Positions 9,474-18,484 of a DNA stretch of 64,000 bases are shown here, piece after piece (the stretch's first letter is position 1; the number at the start of each line of letters is the position of its first letter). The position numbers were made by a program, and so were the translations under genes. The notes under the pieces were generated by a model. That model did not search any database and was not told the DNA's origin. It saw only the letters and a program-made list of their open reading frames with translations. Source of the DNA: Williamsia sp. (GTDB lineage: Bacteria > Bacteroidota > Bacteroidia > Chitinophagales > Chitinophagaceae); assembly GCA_015069695.1 (NCBI GenBank), contig JADCRZ010000016.1:1-64000 (forward strand), given 5' to 3'.

Positions 9474-12400
9474 TCAGAACTGCAGGTTAACACCAAATGT
9501 ATACAAAGCTGTTTGCGGGTAGTACACAGCTCTTCCTGATGGTGTTTCCGGATCCAGGTTCCATTCATTTAACCTGGAAAGGGTGAGAACATTGGTTGCT
9601 GCCACGTAAAAACGCAGCCGCTGAATGCGTGTCCGTTGCAGGAAGGCAGCCGGAATGGTGTAGGCCAGCTGTATATTTTTTAACCGCAGGTAATCCCCGC
9701 GGTACACCAGCCGGTCTGATGTAGCCACGTTTCGCAGATCGTATTTTACAGGGCGGGGAAAACGGGCGCCGGTGTTCGTAGGGGTCCAGTAATTGCCGGC
9801 ATATATTTCATGTGTAAATCCTTCCTGGTCGCCCATTTCAGCCAGGGCGCCGGACAAGCGGGTATCTACTTTGGCCGCACCCTGGAAAAGAATGCCGAGG
9901 TCAAAATGCCCGTACGATAAAGTGGTATTCAGGCCGTAGGTATACTTCGGGAACGAGTTGCCGATCACCGTCATGTCGTTCGCATCAATCTTACCGTCCT
10001 TGTTGCGGTCAACGTATTTCACATCCCCAGGTTTTGTGTTGGATGCATAGGTTGCCTTATAGCTGTCGATTTCCTGCTGGCTCTGGAAAAGACCATCTGT
10101 CTGATATCCCCATAATGCGTTGATCGGAAGTCCCTTTGCAATGATGTAACGGGGGTCTATGTCTGAACCGGTTATGTACGGGCCCGTGCCTTTCAGGTCC
10201 AGCACTTTGTTGCTGTTGATGGCCAGGTTAGCCCCTATGGAATAGTGGAATCCGCCTTCCGTGCGGGGACTGTTGTAATTGGCGCTGAACTCCCATCCCT
10301 TGTTTTCTACAGAGCCTGCATTTTGAAACGGGGCAATCAGGCCCACGGTGGCAGGAATGTTCAGGTTCAGCAGGATATCGTTGGTGACTTTCCGGTAATA
10401 ATCCACCGTCAGGTTCAAGCGCCTGTTCAGGGCTGTTGCATCCAGGCCAATATCCAGCTGGTTGGTTGATTCCCAGCCCAGTTCCTTGTTGGCCAGCGTC
10501 GTTTGCCGGTAACCGTTTACAGACTGTCCGCCAAAGTCGTACCCGGCAAGGGTTAAGGAAGCATAATAGCTGTACAGGTCAACCGACTGGTTGCCAGTAA
10601 TACCATATGAACCCCTTAACTTGAAATCAGGCACGCTTTCCTTCAGCCTGTCCCAAAACGGTTCTTCCGATACCACCCATCCGGCAGAAAAAGAGGGAAA
10701 GAAACCATACTGTTTGGAACCGGTGAACTTGGAAGAGCCATCATAGCGGCCATTGACTTCCAGTAAGTATTTTCCGGCATAATCATAATTGATCCTTCCG
10801 AAGTAGGAGCGCAAGGCGTATTCGGCATCATACCCGCCGTTGCTCTTTGTTGCGTCGTTGGTTCCCTGGCTTATCGACTGGATGTCGTTGCTGTAAAAGC
10901 GTTCCCGGTAAGCAGACAGGAACGTTTGCACATTGTGGATCTGCGAGTACCCTGCAAGCACATTTACATGGTGCTGTCCGAATGTGTTCTGGTAGGTCAG
11001 TAAATTATTCCAGGTGTATTCACGCAGGTTGTTCCGGGTTTCTGTCAGTGTATTGTTGGCCACTGTTTTTACAATACCGGTTACGGAATCAACATTGGTA
11101 TAGGCATTGGCAAATGCTTTGCCCTGGGTGTAGTAAATCCGTCCGGAGAAAAAAGAAGAAAAACGGAGCCCCTTAACGATGGTCCAGTTGCCTTGTACAG
11201 AACCTGTGAAATAATCACTGCGGTTCACTGTTTGTCCGCCTTTTTCAACAAACATCAACGGATTGTTGCCCTGTGTACTTAACCCGTACGTACCATTGGG
11301 ATATTTGGGCACGGCCCACATGGAACCGTGGAAAAAATTATTGATCGGGTCAACGGTGGGCTGGTTGATATAATTAAAGCGGTAATCAATGTTTGCGTTG
11401 AAGGACAGATTTTTAGCCGCGTTGTAATCTGTGTTCAGCCTGATTTCAGCGATCTTATTACCATAGTTTTTGATGATACCATCCTGGTCCTGGTAACGCA
11501 CGCTGAGGCGGGAACGGATCACGTCACTGCCGCCGCTTACAGAAACAGAATGGCTTGTTTGCGGCGCCGTGCGAAGCAGGGTGGCAAACCAGGTATTGGG
11601 CAGCGGGTATTTGTAACGGTCGGTCGCATTCACCCAAACAGCGATGCTCGAATCAGAAAATTTTGCAGGTACCGGCAGTCCTGCATTGGCATAAGCAGCT
11701 TTTTGCTCGTACATGTAATCTTGCATGCCCATCTGCACCGGCTTGTTGATCGCTTGCTGCAATGCAACATAGCCGTCGTATGAAACCTGTGCCTGTCCTG
11801 CTTTGGCTGATTTGGTGGTCACCAGGATAACCCCGTTGGTCGCTCTTGAACCATAGATGGCTGTGGATGCGGCATCTTTTAAAACGGTAATTGTTTCGAT
11901 ATCATTGGGGTTCAGATCTGTGAGCCGTTGCTCCGAACCATCTACAATGACCAGGGCATCATTTTTACTCAGGTCGAACCCGAGTGTGCCGCTGGTGCCG
12001 TTGGTATTGAAGGTGGTGATCCCCCGCACGCGGATCGTGGCGGCTGAGTTGCCCGGAGAGCCTCCCTGGTCCAGTACAGTAACACCGGGCAGCTGCCCTT
12101 GCAGGGCCTGCTGGACATTCGAGACAGGTCTTTTCGTCAATTCAGCGCCGCTTATCTGCGAAACTGAATTGGTAAGCGTAATCTTTTTTTGTGTACCATA
12201 AGCCACTACCACAACATCGGAAAGGCTTTGTTCTGCAGGTGCCAGCTCCACCGACAGGGAAGGACCGGACGCCTGCCGCTCTGCAGGTGTGTATCCCACA
12301 TGGCTCACCAGGAGCGTAAACGGAAACTTTTGTTCGGTTCTCAAACTAAACTGCCCCTTGCCGTCGGTTACCGTTGAACTATTCGTGCCTTTGATGGCAA

Positions 12401-12545
12401 CGGTGGCGCCTTGAAGCGGCTCTTTTGTTTTGCTGTCTGTAATTGTTCCTTGCAGGACCGAACCAGCAGCAGGTGCATTCTGTGCCTGAAGGGTCAAAGA
12501 CAGCATAAAGAGAAAAAACCCGGTTAGTAAACCTTTCGATTTCAT
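9474..12545 (-). CDS. SusC/RagA-family TonB-dependent outer-membrane transporter
   Basis: The protein has 1023 residues with a signal peptide (1-21). A carboxypeptidase-regulatory-like domain follows (about 30-105, GTITDSKTKEPLQGATVAIKG), then the linker SLSDVVVVAYGTQKK, the plug domain (RVRGITTF near 175; VLKDAASTAIYGSRATNGVI near 230) and the 22-strand barrel. It ends in an aromatic residue (GVNLQF), as expected for BAM substrates. It imports glycan fragments with energy from TonB. First gene of the operon; no anti-sigma/ECF pair is adjacent, so control probably lies elsewhere. Confidence 0.96.
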   Translation of the reverse strand: MKSKGLLTGFFLFMLSLTLQAQNAPAAGSVLQGTITDSKTKEPLQGATVAIKGTNSSTVTDGKGQFSLRTEQKFPFTLLVSHVGYTPAERQASGPSLSVELAPAEQSLSDVVVVAYGTQKKITLTNSVSQISGAELTKRPVSNVQQALQGQLPGVTVLDQGGSPGNSAATIRVRGITTFNTNGTSGTLGFDLSKNDALVIVDGSEQRLTDLNPNDIETITVLKDAASTAIYGSRATNGVILVTTKSAKAGQAQVSYDGYVALQQAINKPVQMGMQDYMYEQKAAYANAGLPVPAKFSDSSIAVWVNATDRYKYPLPNTWFATLLRTAPQTSHSVSVSGGSDVIRSRLSVRYQDQDGIIKNYGNKIAEIRLNTDYNAAKNLSFNANIDYRFNYINQPTVDPINNFFHGSMWAVPKYPNGTYGLSTQGNNPLMFVEKGGQTVNRSDYFTGSVQGNWTIVKGLRFSSFFSGRIYYTQGKAFANAYTNVDSVTGIVKTVANNTLTETRNNLREYTWNNLLTYQNTFGQHHVNVLAGYSQIHNVQTFLSAYRERFYSNDIQSISQGTNDATKSNGGYDAEYALRSYFGRINYDYAGKYLLEVNGRYDGSSKFTGSKQYGFFPSFSAGWVVSEEPFWDRLKESVPDFKLRGSYGITGNQSVDLYSYYASLTLAGYDFGGQSVNGYRQTTLANKELGWESTNQLDIGLDATALNRRLNLTVDYYRKVTNDILLNLNIPATVGLIAPFQNAGSVENKGWEFSANYNSPRTEGGFHYSIGANLAINSNKVLDLKGTGPYITGSDIDPRYIIAKGLPINALWGYQTDGLFQSQQEIDSYKATYASNTKPGDVKYVDRNKDGKIDANDMTVIGNSFPKYTYGLNTTLSYGHFDLGILFQGAAKVDTRLSGALAEMGDQEGFTHEIYAGNYWTPTNTGARFPRPVKYDLRNVATSDRLVYRGDYLRLKNIQLAYTIPAAFLQRTRIQRLRFYVAATNVLTLSRLNEWNLDPETPSGRAVYYPQTALYTFGVNLQF

Positions 12546-13168
12546 GAATAGATAAATTAAAAGATAAAATACGGCTACAGCATTCGCCAGGGAACATAGG
12601 AAGCAGTCCTGCCAAACGGCAGTGGTCGTAAAAAGAGGATCAGGAAGGCGCTATTCCATTGCAAACACAGCTACATGATTGAAAGTACCCGTCCAGCCTG
12701 TCTTTTCCTATCAGTTGGAATCAGGGTGATGAGAAATAAAAGCGGTATAAAACCTGTCAGTGATGCATAACCATGCTAGTAACAACCATGCCCTGTACAT
12801 CGCATGTCATCGACCTGAACAATCAAAGGATGGCATTGGATCAATGCAGAACAACTCAACTTTTTCATCTTATGTCTACCGTTTTGATGGACAAATATAT
12901 CAAAAGGCTGTCCGAACCAGCAATTTTTTTTGCCATTACCAGCATTTTGCTTTTCTACAGAAGCATTCAGGCTTATTATTTTTCCCGGTTGTATGCTACG
13001 GCAGGCTGATCGGGTTTGCTGTAGCTGGCAAACATTCCGTTATTTCTGCGCCGGCGCTGCAGCAGTGTCATTCCACCAAAAAACACTGCGGGCAATAGCA
13101 TCTCAATTGTCAGCCAACTGCTTTTATAACTGGCATGTTGAACCTGCAATCAAAAGCTGCTGCACCAA
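12546..13168. other. 623-bp intergenic region, SusC leader and promoter side
   Basis: This gap lies between the SusC gene start (12545, minus) and the stop of the DKNYY protein gene (13169, minus). It must hold the promoter of the sulfatase operon, but I cannot locate the boxes with confidence. Short open frames on the plus strand (12760-13098, 12930-13175) have no recognisable features. Confidence 0.5.
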
Positions 13169-14305
13169 TTATTGATCAGCCAGCTTTACGCCTTTGAGGT
13201 ATTTGCCTTTTGTATCTTCCGCATCGGCCTCCCCGTAACCATGGTCATAAACTTTAAACGTTGCAGGGTCGGCGCCTTTTACAATCCTGGATTTATGATA
13301 TACATCCCTGCCATCTGTAGCGTAATCCAACTTCAACGGAGCGAATGCAGCGACATCGGCTACAGGAAAGCCTTTATCTTTCCAGTATACATGGTATTTA
13401 TCTTTTGAATAATTCATATCATCCGCCGTGCCATCATGCGGCGGAATCATGAATGTTGCCGCATCCGCACCCGCAAGAACGTTTGCTCCGGAATAAACGT
13501 GATCCTTATCCCTGGAGAAGTTGTTACCTATTATGGAAAAGCTGGCAGCATCTGCATTCTTTATCCTTGTATACAGGTAAAACACCGCATTGGCATCTTT
13601 GGAGTACGGATAATCGAGTATGGTAAAGGAAGCAGCCTGGCAAGGGATCTCATGAATTCCTTTATAAAGGTCACCGGGGTGTCCGAAATAATAGATACGG
13701 TCAGTGTCCCTGGCATAACAATCGTTCAGCACCCTGAAACTGCCCGCGTCTGCACCTTTTACAAGAGACTGGTCAAAATAAACCTGGTATTTATCTTTTA
13801 CAAACCGTGCGCTTATGACAGATAGCGTAGCCACATCTTTTACCTCAAAACCTTTGCCTTTAAAATAGGCCTGCTTCCCGTCTTTTGCGTAACCCTCGTA
13901 TCCTTCATCCATAACGGAGAAGGTAGCAGGCTCTGCCCCTTTTACCCGGTTTATTACATTGTGCTTTGTTAAATAATAGTTCTGTCCTTCGCGTTCTTCA
14001 TCACAGTAGTAAACCACAAACTTGTCCTTTGCATAATGCTTGTCCAAGCCGGTAAAGGTTGCTATATCGGCATCAGGAATAATAGACCGTTTGTAATAAG
14101 CATTGGTATCAGTTTTGCCGAAAACATCGTTCAGCACAACAAAACTTTTATCCGCAATTTCTTCGCCGTTGAATGTTACTTTACCCCCCTTTTCCTTGTA
14201 GCCGGAACCGCACCTGGCCAGCGGCAGGATACCGGTAATTAACAGCACCATTCTTACGCACCATTTCGTGATCCTGAATAAGATTGCCAGGCTGTTTGTT
14301 TTCAT
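13169..14305 (-). CDS. DKNYY-repeat lipoprotein
   Basis: The protein begins with a hydrophobic segment ending in LPLARCGSGYKEKGG, a plausible lipobox with Cys about 32. The rest is a tandem array of 35-40-residue units of the DKNYY type: a phrase like 'ADAATFxxL' is followed by 'YAKDKxxVYY' (for example TFTGLDKHYAKDKFVVYY, SFRVLNDCYARDTDRIYY, ASFSIIGNNFSRDKDHVY). I count about eight units. The family is common in Bacteroidota and in some Fusobacteria; its function is unknown and a repetitive beta-solenoid-like surface scaffold is plausible. Confidence 0.85.
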   Translation of the reverse strand: MKTNSLAILFRITKWCVRMVLLITGILPLARCGSGYKEKGGKVTFNGEEIADKSFVVLNDVFGKTDTNAYYKRSIIPDADIATFTGLDKHYAKDKFVVYYCDEEREGQNYYLTKHNVINRVKGAEPATFSVMDEGYEGYAKDGKQAYFKGKGFEVKDVATLSVISARFVKDKYQVYFDQSLVKGADAGSFRVLNDCYARDTDRIYYFGHPGDLYKGIHEIPCQAASFTILDYPYSKDANAVFYLYTRIKNADAASFSIIGNNFSRDKDHVYSGANVLAGADAATFMIPPHDGTADDMNYSKDKYHVYWKDKGFPVADVAAFAPLKLDYATDGRDVYHKSRIVKGADPATFKVYDHGYGEADAEDTKGKYLKGVKLADQ

Positions 14306-14365
14306 GAGCTTGTGCTTTTGTGTGAGAACGGGTAGATATTTTCAGAAGATCTTGGAAACGGTTGT

Positions 14366-15385
14366 TTATTTTCCCGTAGGGTCTGTGTCTATATGGTGTT
14401 GTTCAAGCCATTTAACAACCCGCAGAAAATCGGGAGGCATGGCGATCTTATTCGCAGTTGCATCCTGTCTTATATTACGGATGATGTTTTGCAGATTGCT
14501 CCCATCCTTGGTTGTGTAAGTATAATCAGCGTTTGCCTCTGCCAGTAGAAAATGCACAACCCTCCATGCATCGCTCCAGCTTTCACTTGTTTGTGCCCTG
14601 GAAGCCGCATACATCACCGGGGTAAAGCCACTGCTGTTCTTTGCATTTACATCCGCCCCTTTTTGCACCAGTAAAATAGCTTTGTCGTTTTGTGCGCCGG
14701 AAGCATCGATGGTTCCGAAAAGGAGCGGTTCGCCATCATAATAACTTTTGATATTTGGATCGGCTCCTTTATCCAGCAGCAAGGAAAGGGTTTTGGCCGG
14801 GAGGTACTTAACGCCTTCCACCAGTGCAGGAGAGGTTGCAGATCCGTTTTCTATCAAAATCCGGATTGCAGCTGTATTGGCTTGTTCATCAAAGGGAAAA
14901 CTGACCGGGTTGCTGCGCAGGCGGATCGCAAACTGAAGATAATTCAGGCCATCCCAGTCCCACACCCGGTTTCCCTGTATATTCAGATCCTGTCCTTTGA
15001 TCAACTCTTTGAGCCGGGTGGTATCATTTTGTTCGATGGCTGCTGCAATGCTTCTTTGCGTCTTGTCTTTGTAATAGGTAGCGGCAAAACTTTCTTTCTC
15101 TTTGAGAGCAGGAAGTTTGTTGGATAGAGCCAGGCCTATTGAAACCGCTGCCGGAAGCACAGCAAAAAATCCGGCGAATGCAACAGCAAAACCTGACTGG
15201 CTAAAACGCAATGGCACTGCCGCCAGCAGAATAACCAGCAATCCCAGACAGGCGATAAGCATTGTCCAGCCCTTTTCCATGGAATCCGGGTTCCTGCCGC
15301 CGGCCGAGACCAGATAGGCTCCTATAAAACCGAGCCATGCAAGGGTATTGATGCAGACAAGTACCCAGATAATTTTTATTGTCAT
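14366..15385 (-). CDS. membrane-anchored ankyrin-repeat protein
   Basis: Three hydrophobic segments at about 5-27, 41-60 and 66-88 anchor the N-terminus. A soluble region follows with ankyrin repeats, for example LIENGSATSPALVEGVKYLP, LLLDKGADPNIKSYYDGEPL and LVQKGADVNAKNSSGFTPV with MYAASRAQ. At least four repeats lie between about 130 and 320. These repeats bind protein partners, but no partner is suggested by context. It lies 60 bp upstream of the DKNYY gene on the same strand, so the two could share a transcript. Confidence 0.82.
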   Translation of the reverse strand: MTIKIIWVLVCINTLAWLGFIGAYLVSAGGRNPDSMEKGWTMLIACLGLLVILLAAVPLRFSQSGFAVAFAGFFAVLPAAVSIGLALSNKLPALKEKESFAATYYKDKTQRSIAAAIEQNDTTRLKELIKGQDLNIQGNRVWDWDGLNYLQFAIRLRSNPVSFPFDEQANTAAIRILIENGSATSPALVEGVKYLPAKTLSLLLDKGADPNIKSYYDGEPLLFGTIDASGAQNDKAILLVQKGADVNAKNSSGFTPVMYAASRAQTSESWSDAWRVVHFLLAEANADYTYTTKDGSNLQNIIRNIRQDATANKIAMPPDFLRVVKWLEQHHIDTDPTGK

Positions 15386-15510
15386 TGAACAAGCAGATGT
15401 TTAAGGAATAAGATCAGCAGGTGGGTTTTTCAGTAAAGCGGTGCTGGCTATACGCTTCTAAAAAACTGGTTTATAAATTGGTATCTATTTGAAAGATTTG
15501 TTTCAACCGC

Positions 15511-15828
15511 TCAACCGCCCCTTTTTGTATCATTCAAAGCAGTTGCAAAAGCCCGCTGTCTTACCGGACTTGGATCTTCCAGCCCGGACAAGAGCAAAGC
15601 ATTGAGTCCATCATACGCGTGGAACCGCAGGTTTTCTATCGCATTGCTCAATTCAATACTATCTTCACTAGAATCAATCTTAGTCAAAGCAGCAGCAATG
15701 ACTTCCAGGGCCCATTCCGCTTCTTCCGCCTCCGTTGCATGATACGTATCACCAAAGCCGTCTTTGTATATGTAAAGCTTGTTTCCTCCGTTCATGAGGT
15801 ATAACTGCCTGGAATTAAAGGGATGCAT
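15511..15828 (-). CDS. small hypothetical protein, 105 aa
   Basis: The product (MHPFNSRQLYLMNGGNKLYI...) is acidic and helical in the middle (HATEAEEAEWALEVIAAAL) and has no signal peptide or cysteine motif. The segment SGLEDPSPVRQRAFATALND looks like the tail of a HEAT-like repeat. An internal start at the second Met (MNGGNK) is also possible. I do not recognise the family. It is on the same strand as the ankyrin gene, 125 bp upstream of it. Confidence 0.55.
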   Translation of the reverse strand: MHPFNSRQLYLMNGGNKLYIYKDGFGDTYHATEAEEAEWALEVIAAALTKIDSSEDSIELSNAIENLRFHAYDGLNALLLSGLEDPSPVRQRAFATALNDTKRGG

Positions 15829-16249
15829 CGTTTATGGGTTTAGCTTGTTTCCTCGTGGAAGTTTATTTGTAGATGTTGATCGTGGGGTTGCCTTCCTTCA
15901 ATTCCTTCCTGCTCCTGTGGTAAGTCGTGTAAATATAAACTCTTTACTTTATATCACATACGATCCTTCCGGGCAAAATTTCACTTTTACTTGCGAAACT
16001 GCTATGTGTTTACAGCCGCAAGCAGCATAACTTTTATGCGAGCAACAAAAAACTCTTTTATAACCAGGATGCACAGTGGAATACGCAACAAGCTGTAACC
16101 CGCTGCTGGCAAAGACTTTAAGCGATTGGATCATTTCATTCTGCATGAAAAAAATCCATGAGCAGAAAAAAAACAGAAACAAAAATCAAAATAAATTTGG
16201 CGCATTCGAAAAATTATTTTCAACTTTGCACCAGCAAAAGACAAAACAC
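15829..16249. other. 421-bp gap ending in a promoter
   Basis: This gap separates the minus-strand small gene from plus-strand transcription towards the TROVE locus. I see no protein gene; it is AT-rich around 16141-16225 and ends with the promoter candidate at 16196-16228. Confidence 0.5.
16196..16228 (+). promoter_or_regulatory. Bacteroidota-type promoter candidate
   Basis: TTTG at 16196-16199 is followed after 21 bases by CAACTTTG at 16221-16228. The Bacteroidota sigma-A consensus is TTTG, 19-21 bases, TAnnTTTG; only the first base of the second box deviates. A start site near 16235 would put the 30-codon frame at 16250 close behind it and the terminator at 16371 at the transcript end. Confidence 0.5.
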
Positions 16250-16342
16250 ATGTTCCCCATACAGCTACATAAAACGGCAAAAAGTTGGTTGAATCCCGGG
16301 GTGGATTGCACCAGTTGCAGGACATGTAAAGCTGTCGGTTAA
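16250..16342 (+). CDS. possible 30-residue Cys-rich peptide
   Basis: An ATG 15-20 bases after the predicted transcription start opens a 30-codon frame that ends with DCTSCRTCKAVG. The three Cys in CxxCxxC arrangement suggest metal binding or a modified peptide. The frame is short and no homologue comes to mind, so the transcript could equally be a small RNA. Promoter, frame and terminator fit a stand-alone 170-nt unit. Confidence 0.35.
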   Translation: MFPIQLHKTAKSWLNPGVDCTSCRTCKAVG

Positions 16343-16370
16343 GTTGACAAAACTAATTCCACATACTTAC

Positions 16371-16399
16371 AAAAGCCCTGCTCAAAAGCGGGGCTTTTT
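16371..16399 (+). terminator. intrinsic terminator
   Basis: An 11-bp stem (AAAGCCCTGCT at 16372-16382 with AGCGGGGCTTT at 16387-16397, one G-T pair, loop CAAA) runs straight into a T tract. It ends the short transcript starting near 16235. Confidence 0.8.
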
Positions 16400-16708
16400 C
16401 GTTGATCCATATGCTGAAAATTCAATCATGACCGGTTCAAAATTTTTATCATCACAAACCAATATCGTGCAACGAACGCATTCACCTATAGAGAATAAAC
16501 TGAATATTTTGTCCATACCCAAAAGTAAACCCTGTGATTTCAGTTACGGGATAACAGGCTTGTATAAACGACCGGAAATCATTCGAACGCAGAAGCAGTA
16601 AGTGCTTCAGCACGCAGAAGAAAGCCCGGTCACCCAGTGCAACCGGGCTTTTTTGTTACCTTGACGGGATGAATGGATCAAGAAACTGGCTGGTAAAAAA
16701 ACAACAAG
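16400..16708 (+). ncRNA. possible small RNA between two terminators, and TROVE gene leader
   Basis: The 220 bases between the terminator at 16371 and the next one at 16621 contain no convincing protein. An 85-codon frame at 16344-16601 is low in protein-like features and crosses the first terminator. A second strong terminator with nothing coding before it implies an RNA ending there. Ro-protein genes are often neighboured by their Y RNA gene, so this is where I would look for one, but I cannot draw a convincing Y-type stem. Confidence 0.25.
16621..16654 (+). terminator. intrinsic terminator upstream of TROVE gene
   Basis: AAGCCCGGT (16622-16630) pairs perfectly with ACCGGGCTT (16642-16650) and is followed by TTTT. 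It lies 54 bases before the TROVE start codon. It either ends an upstream RNA or acts as an attenuator of the TROVE transcript. Confidence 0.75.
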
Positions 16709-18232
16709 ATGAAATTCAATTTCAACAAGCAGATCAGCACTACAAACCATGAAGGCGCCAAGGCTTATCTGTTAACCCCACAGCTGGACCTGTACGCAGC
16801 CGTTGTTACCGCATCGCTCAGCAACAAGTATTATGAAACAGCTGACACGCGCCTTGAAAGAATAAAAGACCTGATAGCACGGAATGATGCCCGGTTTGTA
16901 GCCAAACTGGCTGTATATGCGCGTGAGCAGATGAACTTGCGGAGTGTGCCACTGGTATTAACTGTTGAGCTGGCAAGGCAACACCGGGGTGATGGTTTGA
17001 TAGCAGTTTTAACTGATCGCGTGGTTCAGCGGGCAGATGAAATTACGGAATTGCTGAGCTACTACGCCCTGGCCAATGAGCGCAAGCAAGTTAAACAGCT
17101 GAACAGGCTCAGCAAGCAATTGCAAAAAGGTTTGGCCGCAGCTTTCAACAAGTTTGATGAATACCAGTTTGCCAAGTATAACCGCCAGGCCAATGTAAAG
17201 CTGAAAGATGCCTTGTTCCTGGCTCACCCAAAAGCAAAGGATGAAACACAGCAGGCGCTGTTTGACAAGATCGCAAAGGATGAACTGGAAGCTCCCTATA
17301 CCTGGGAAGTTGAGCTGAGTGCGTTGGGTCAGGAAAAATTTGCACATGACGCTGCAAAACAAGCTGCATTCCGGGCAAAATGGGAAGAGCTGATCATGAG
17401 CAACAAGCTGGGCTACATGGCCCTGCTGCGCAACCTGCGGAACATCCTGCAGGCAGAAGTAAGCAACAGTGCGCTGGACAAGGCTTGCAGCTATATCGGC
17501 TATGAACATGCGGTTGCAAAAAGCCGCCAGTTGCCATTCAGGTTCTTGTCTGCTTACCGTGAGCTGAAGGAGCTAAAAGACGGCCGGGTGCACAAAGTAC
17601 TGGAAGCACTGGAGCAGGCCGTTTTATTCAGCGCAGCCAACATCAAAGGTTTTGACGAAAACACCCGCGTGGTGATTGCAGCCGATGTGAGCGGAAGCAT
17701 GCAGACACCTGTCAGCGCGCGGAGCAGCGTCAAGAATTACGACATCGGACTGATCCTGGCGATGCTGCTGCAAAGCCGTTGCAGCAATGTGATCTCCGGC
17801 ATGTTCGGCGACACCTGGAAAGTGATCAACATGCCGCGCAGCAACATCCTCGGCAACGTGCAGGAGTTCTACAAACGCGAAGGTGAAGTAGGCTACAGCA
17901 CCAATGGCTACCTGGTGATTGAAGACCTGCTGCAGCGCAAAGCGATCGTGGACAAGATCATGGTCTTCACCGATTGCCAGCTCTGGAACAGCCATGCCCA
18001 GAACCAGCAGACCGCGACAAGCACCGGCAGCGTATGGGCGCGGTACAAACAAATGGCACCCGATGCCAAACTGTACTTGTTCGACCTGAACGGCTATGGA
18101 AACACGCCATTGAACGTTCAGTCCAACGACGTATACCTGATCGCCGGCTGGAGCGACAAAGTTTTCGATGTACTGCAGGCGCTTGAAAGCGGAGCCGGTG
18201 CACTGGATATGATCAACAACATGGAGCTGTAG
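16709..18232 (+). CDS. rsr: TROVE-domain Ro60/Rsr-like RNA-binding protein
   Basis: The 507 residues comprise the HEAT-repeat ring of the TROVE module (about 15-305, with the diagnostic MALLRNLRNIL at 237-247) and a C-terminal von Willebrand A domain. The latter has an intact metal-ion site (DVSGSM at 326-331; VFTDCQLW further on). Bacterial Ro proteins bind misfolded RNAs through the ring and Y RNAs on its outer face, some of which imitate tRNA. Usual full length is about 500-540, so the protein is complete. Its gene is followed without another gene by a cluster of tRNAs and tRNA-derived RNAs, which are the obvious ligand candidates. No RtcA/RtcB genes are in the window. Confidence 0.95.
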   Translation: MKFNFNKQISTTNHEGAKAYLLTPQLDLYAAVVTASLSNKYYETADTRLERIKDLIARNDARFVAKLAVYAREQMNLRSVPLVLTVELARQHRGDGLIAVLTDRVVQRADEITELLSYYALANERKQVKQLNRLSKQLQKGLAAAFNKFDEYQFAKYNRQANVKLKDALFLAHPKAKDETQQALFDKIAKDELEAPYTWEVELSALGQEKFAHDAAKQAAFRAKWEELIMSNKLGYMALLRNLRNILQAEVSNSALDKACSYIGYEHAVAKSRQLPFRFLSAYRELKELKDGRVHKVLEALEQAVLFSAANIKGFDENTRVVIAADVSGSMQTPVSARSSVKNYDIGLILAMLLQSRCSNVISGMFGDTWKVINMPRSNILGNVQEFYKREGEVGYSTNGYLVIEDLLQRKAIVDKIMVFTDCQLWNSHAQNQQTATSTGSVWARYKQMAPDAKLYLFDLNGYGNTPLNVQSNDVYLIAGWSDKVFDVLQALESGAGALDMINNMEL

Positions 18233-18244
18233 AACAGGATGACA

Positions 18245-18270
18245 GCAGCGGAACGACTTTGTTCCGCTGC
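18245..18270 (+). terminator. strong hairpin directly after the TROVE gene
   Basis: GCAGCGGAAC and GTTCCGCTGC form a perfect 10-bp stem with a 6-base loop, 12 bases after the TROVE stop. There is no T tract, so it may stabilise or punctuate the message rather than terminate it, and read-through into the RNA cluster is possible. Confidence 0.5.
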
Positions 18271-18345
18271 CTAATCTTGTAAGCCTCTTAAAAGATAATG
18301 TATAAAAATCCTGCAGCACCTAAATGAGCGCTGCAGAAATTAAAG

Positions 18346-18450
18346 CAGGGATGTCGTAGAGATGAGATACTTCGCGCCATCTAAGGGAGGAAGCAGGGAA
18401 GAAATTCACTGCTCCGGTTCGACTCCGGCATGCAAAGCCCTGATACCTCA
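18346..18450 (+). ncRNA. tRNA-like RNA with element copy 1
   Basis: This unit contains the conserved element (GTCGTAG at 18353-18359, ten variable bases, CTTCG at 18370). It also has a hairpin AGCAG/CTGCT (18392-18396 with 18409-18413) and a T-arm with loop TTCGACT (18418-18424) on a 4-bp CCGG stem. CAGGG at 18346 pairs with CCCTG at 18438 as a closing stem. The variable section can pair locally (AGATG with CATCT at 18378-18382) or with TACCTCA at 18444-18450 (6 of 7). I find no D-arm half, so I cannot rebuild a full tRNA. A Y-RNA-like molecule with a tRNA-like T-arm domain is an alternative reading. Confidence 0.45.
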
Positions 18451-18484
18451 ACTCGCTTTTTACTCCTTGCTTCTATTGAATGAT

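Noticed and set aside
12760-13175. Plus-strand frames in the gap upstream of the first SusC gene
   Set aside because: Short, overlapping in different frames, without signal, domain or codon pattern of the neighbouring genes.
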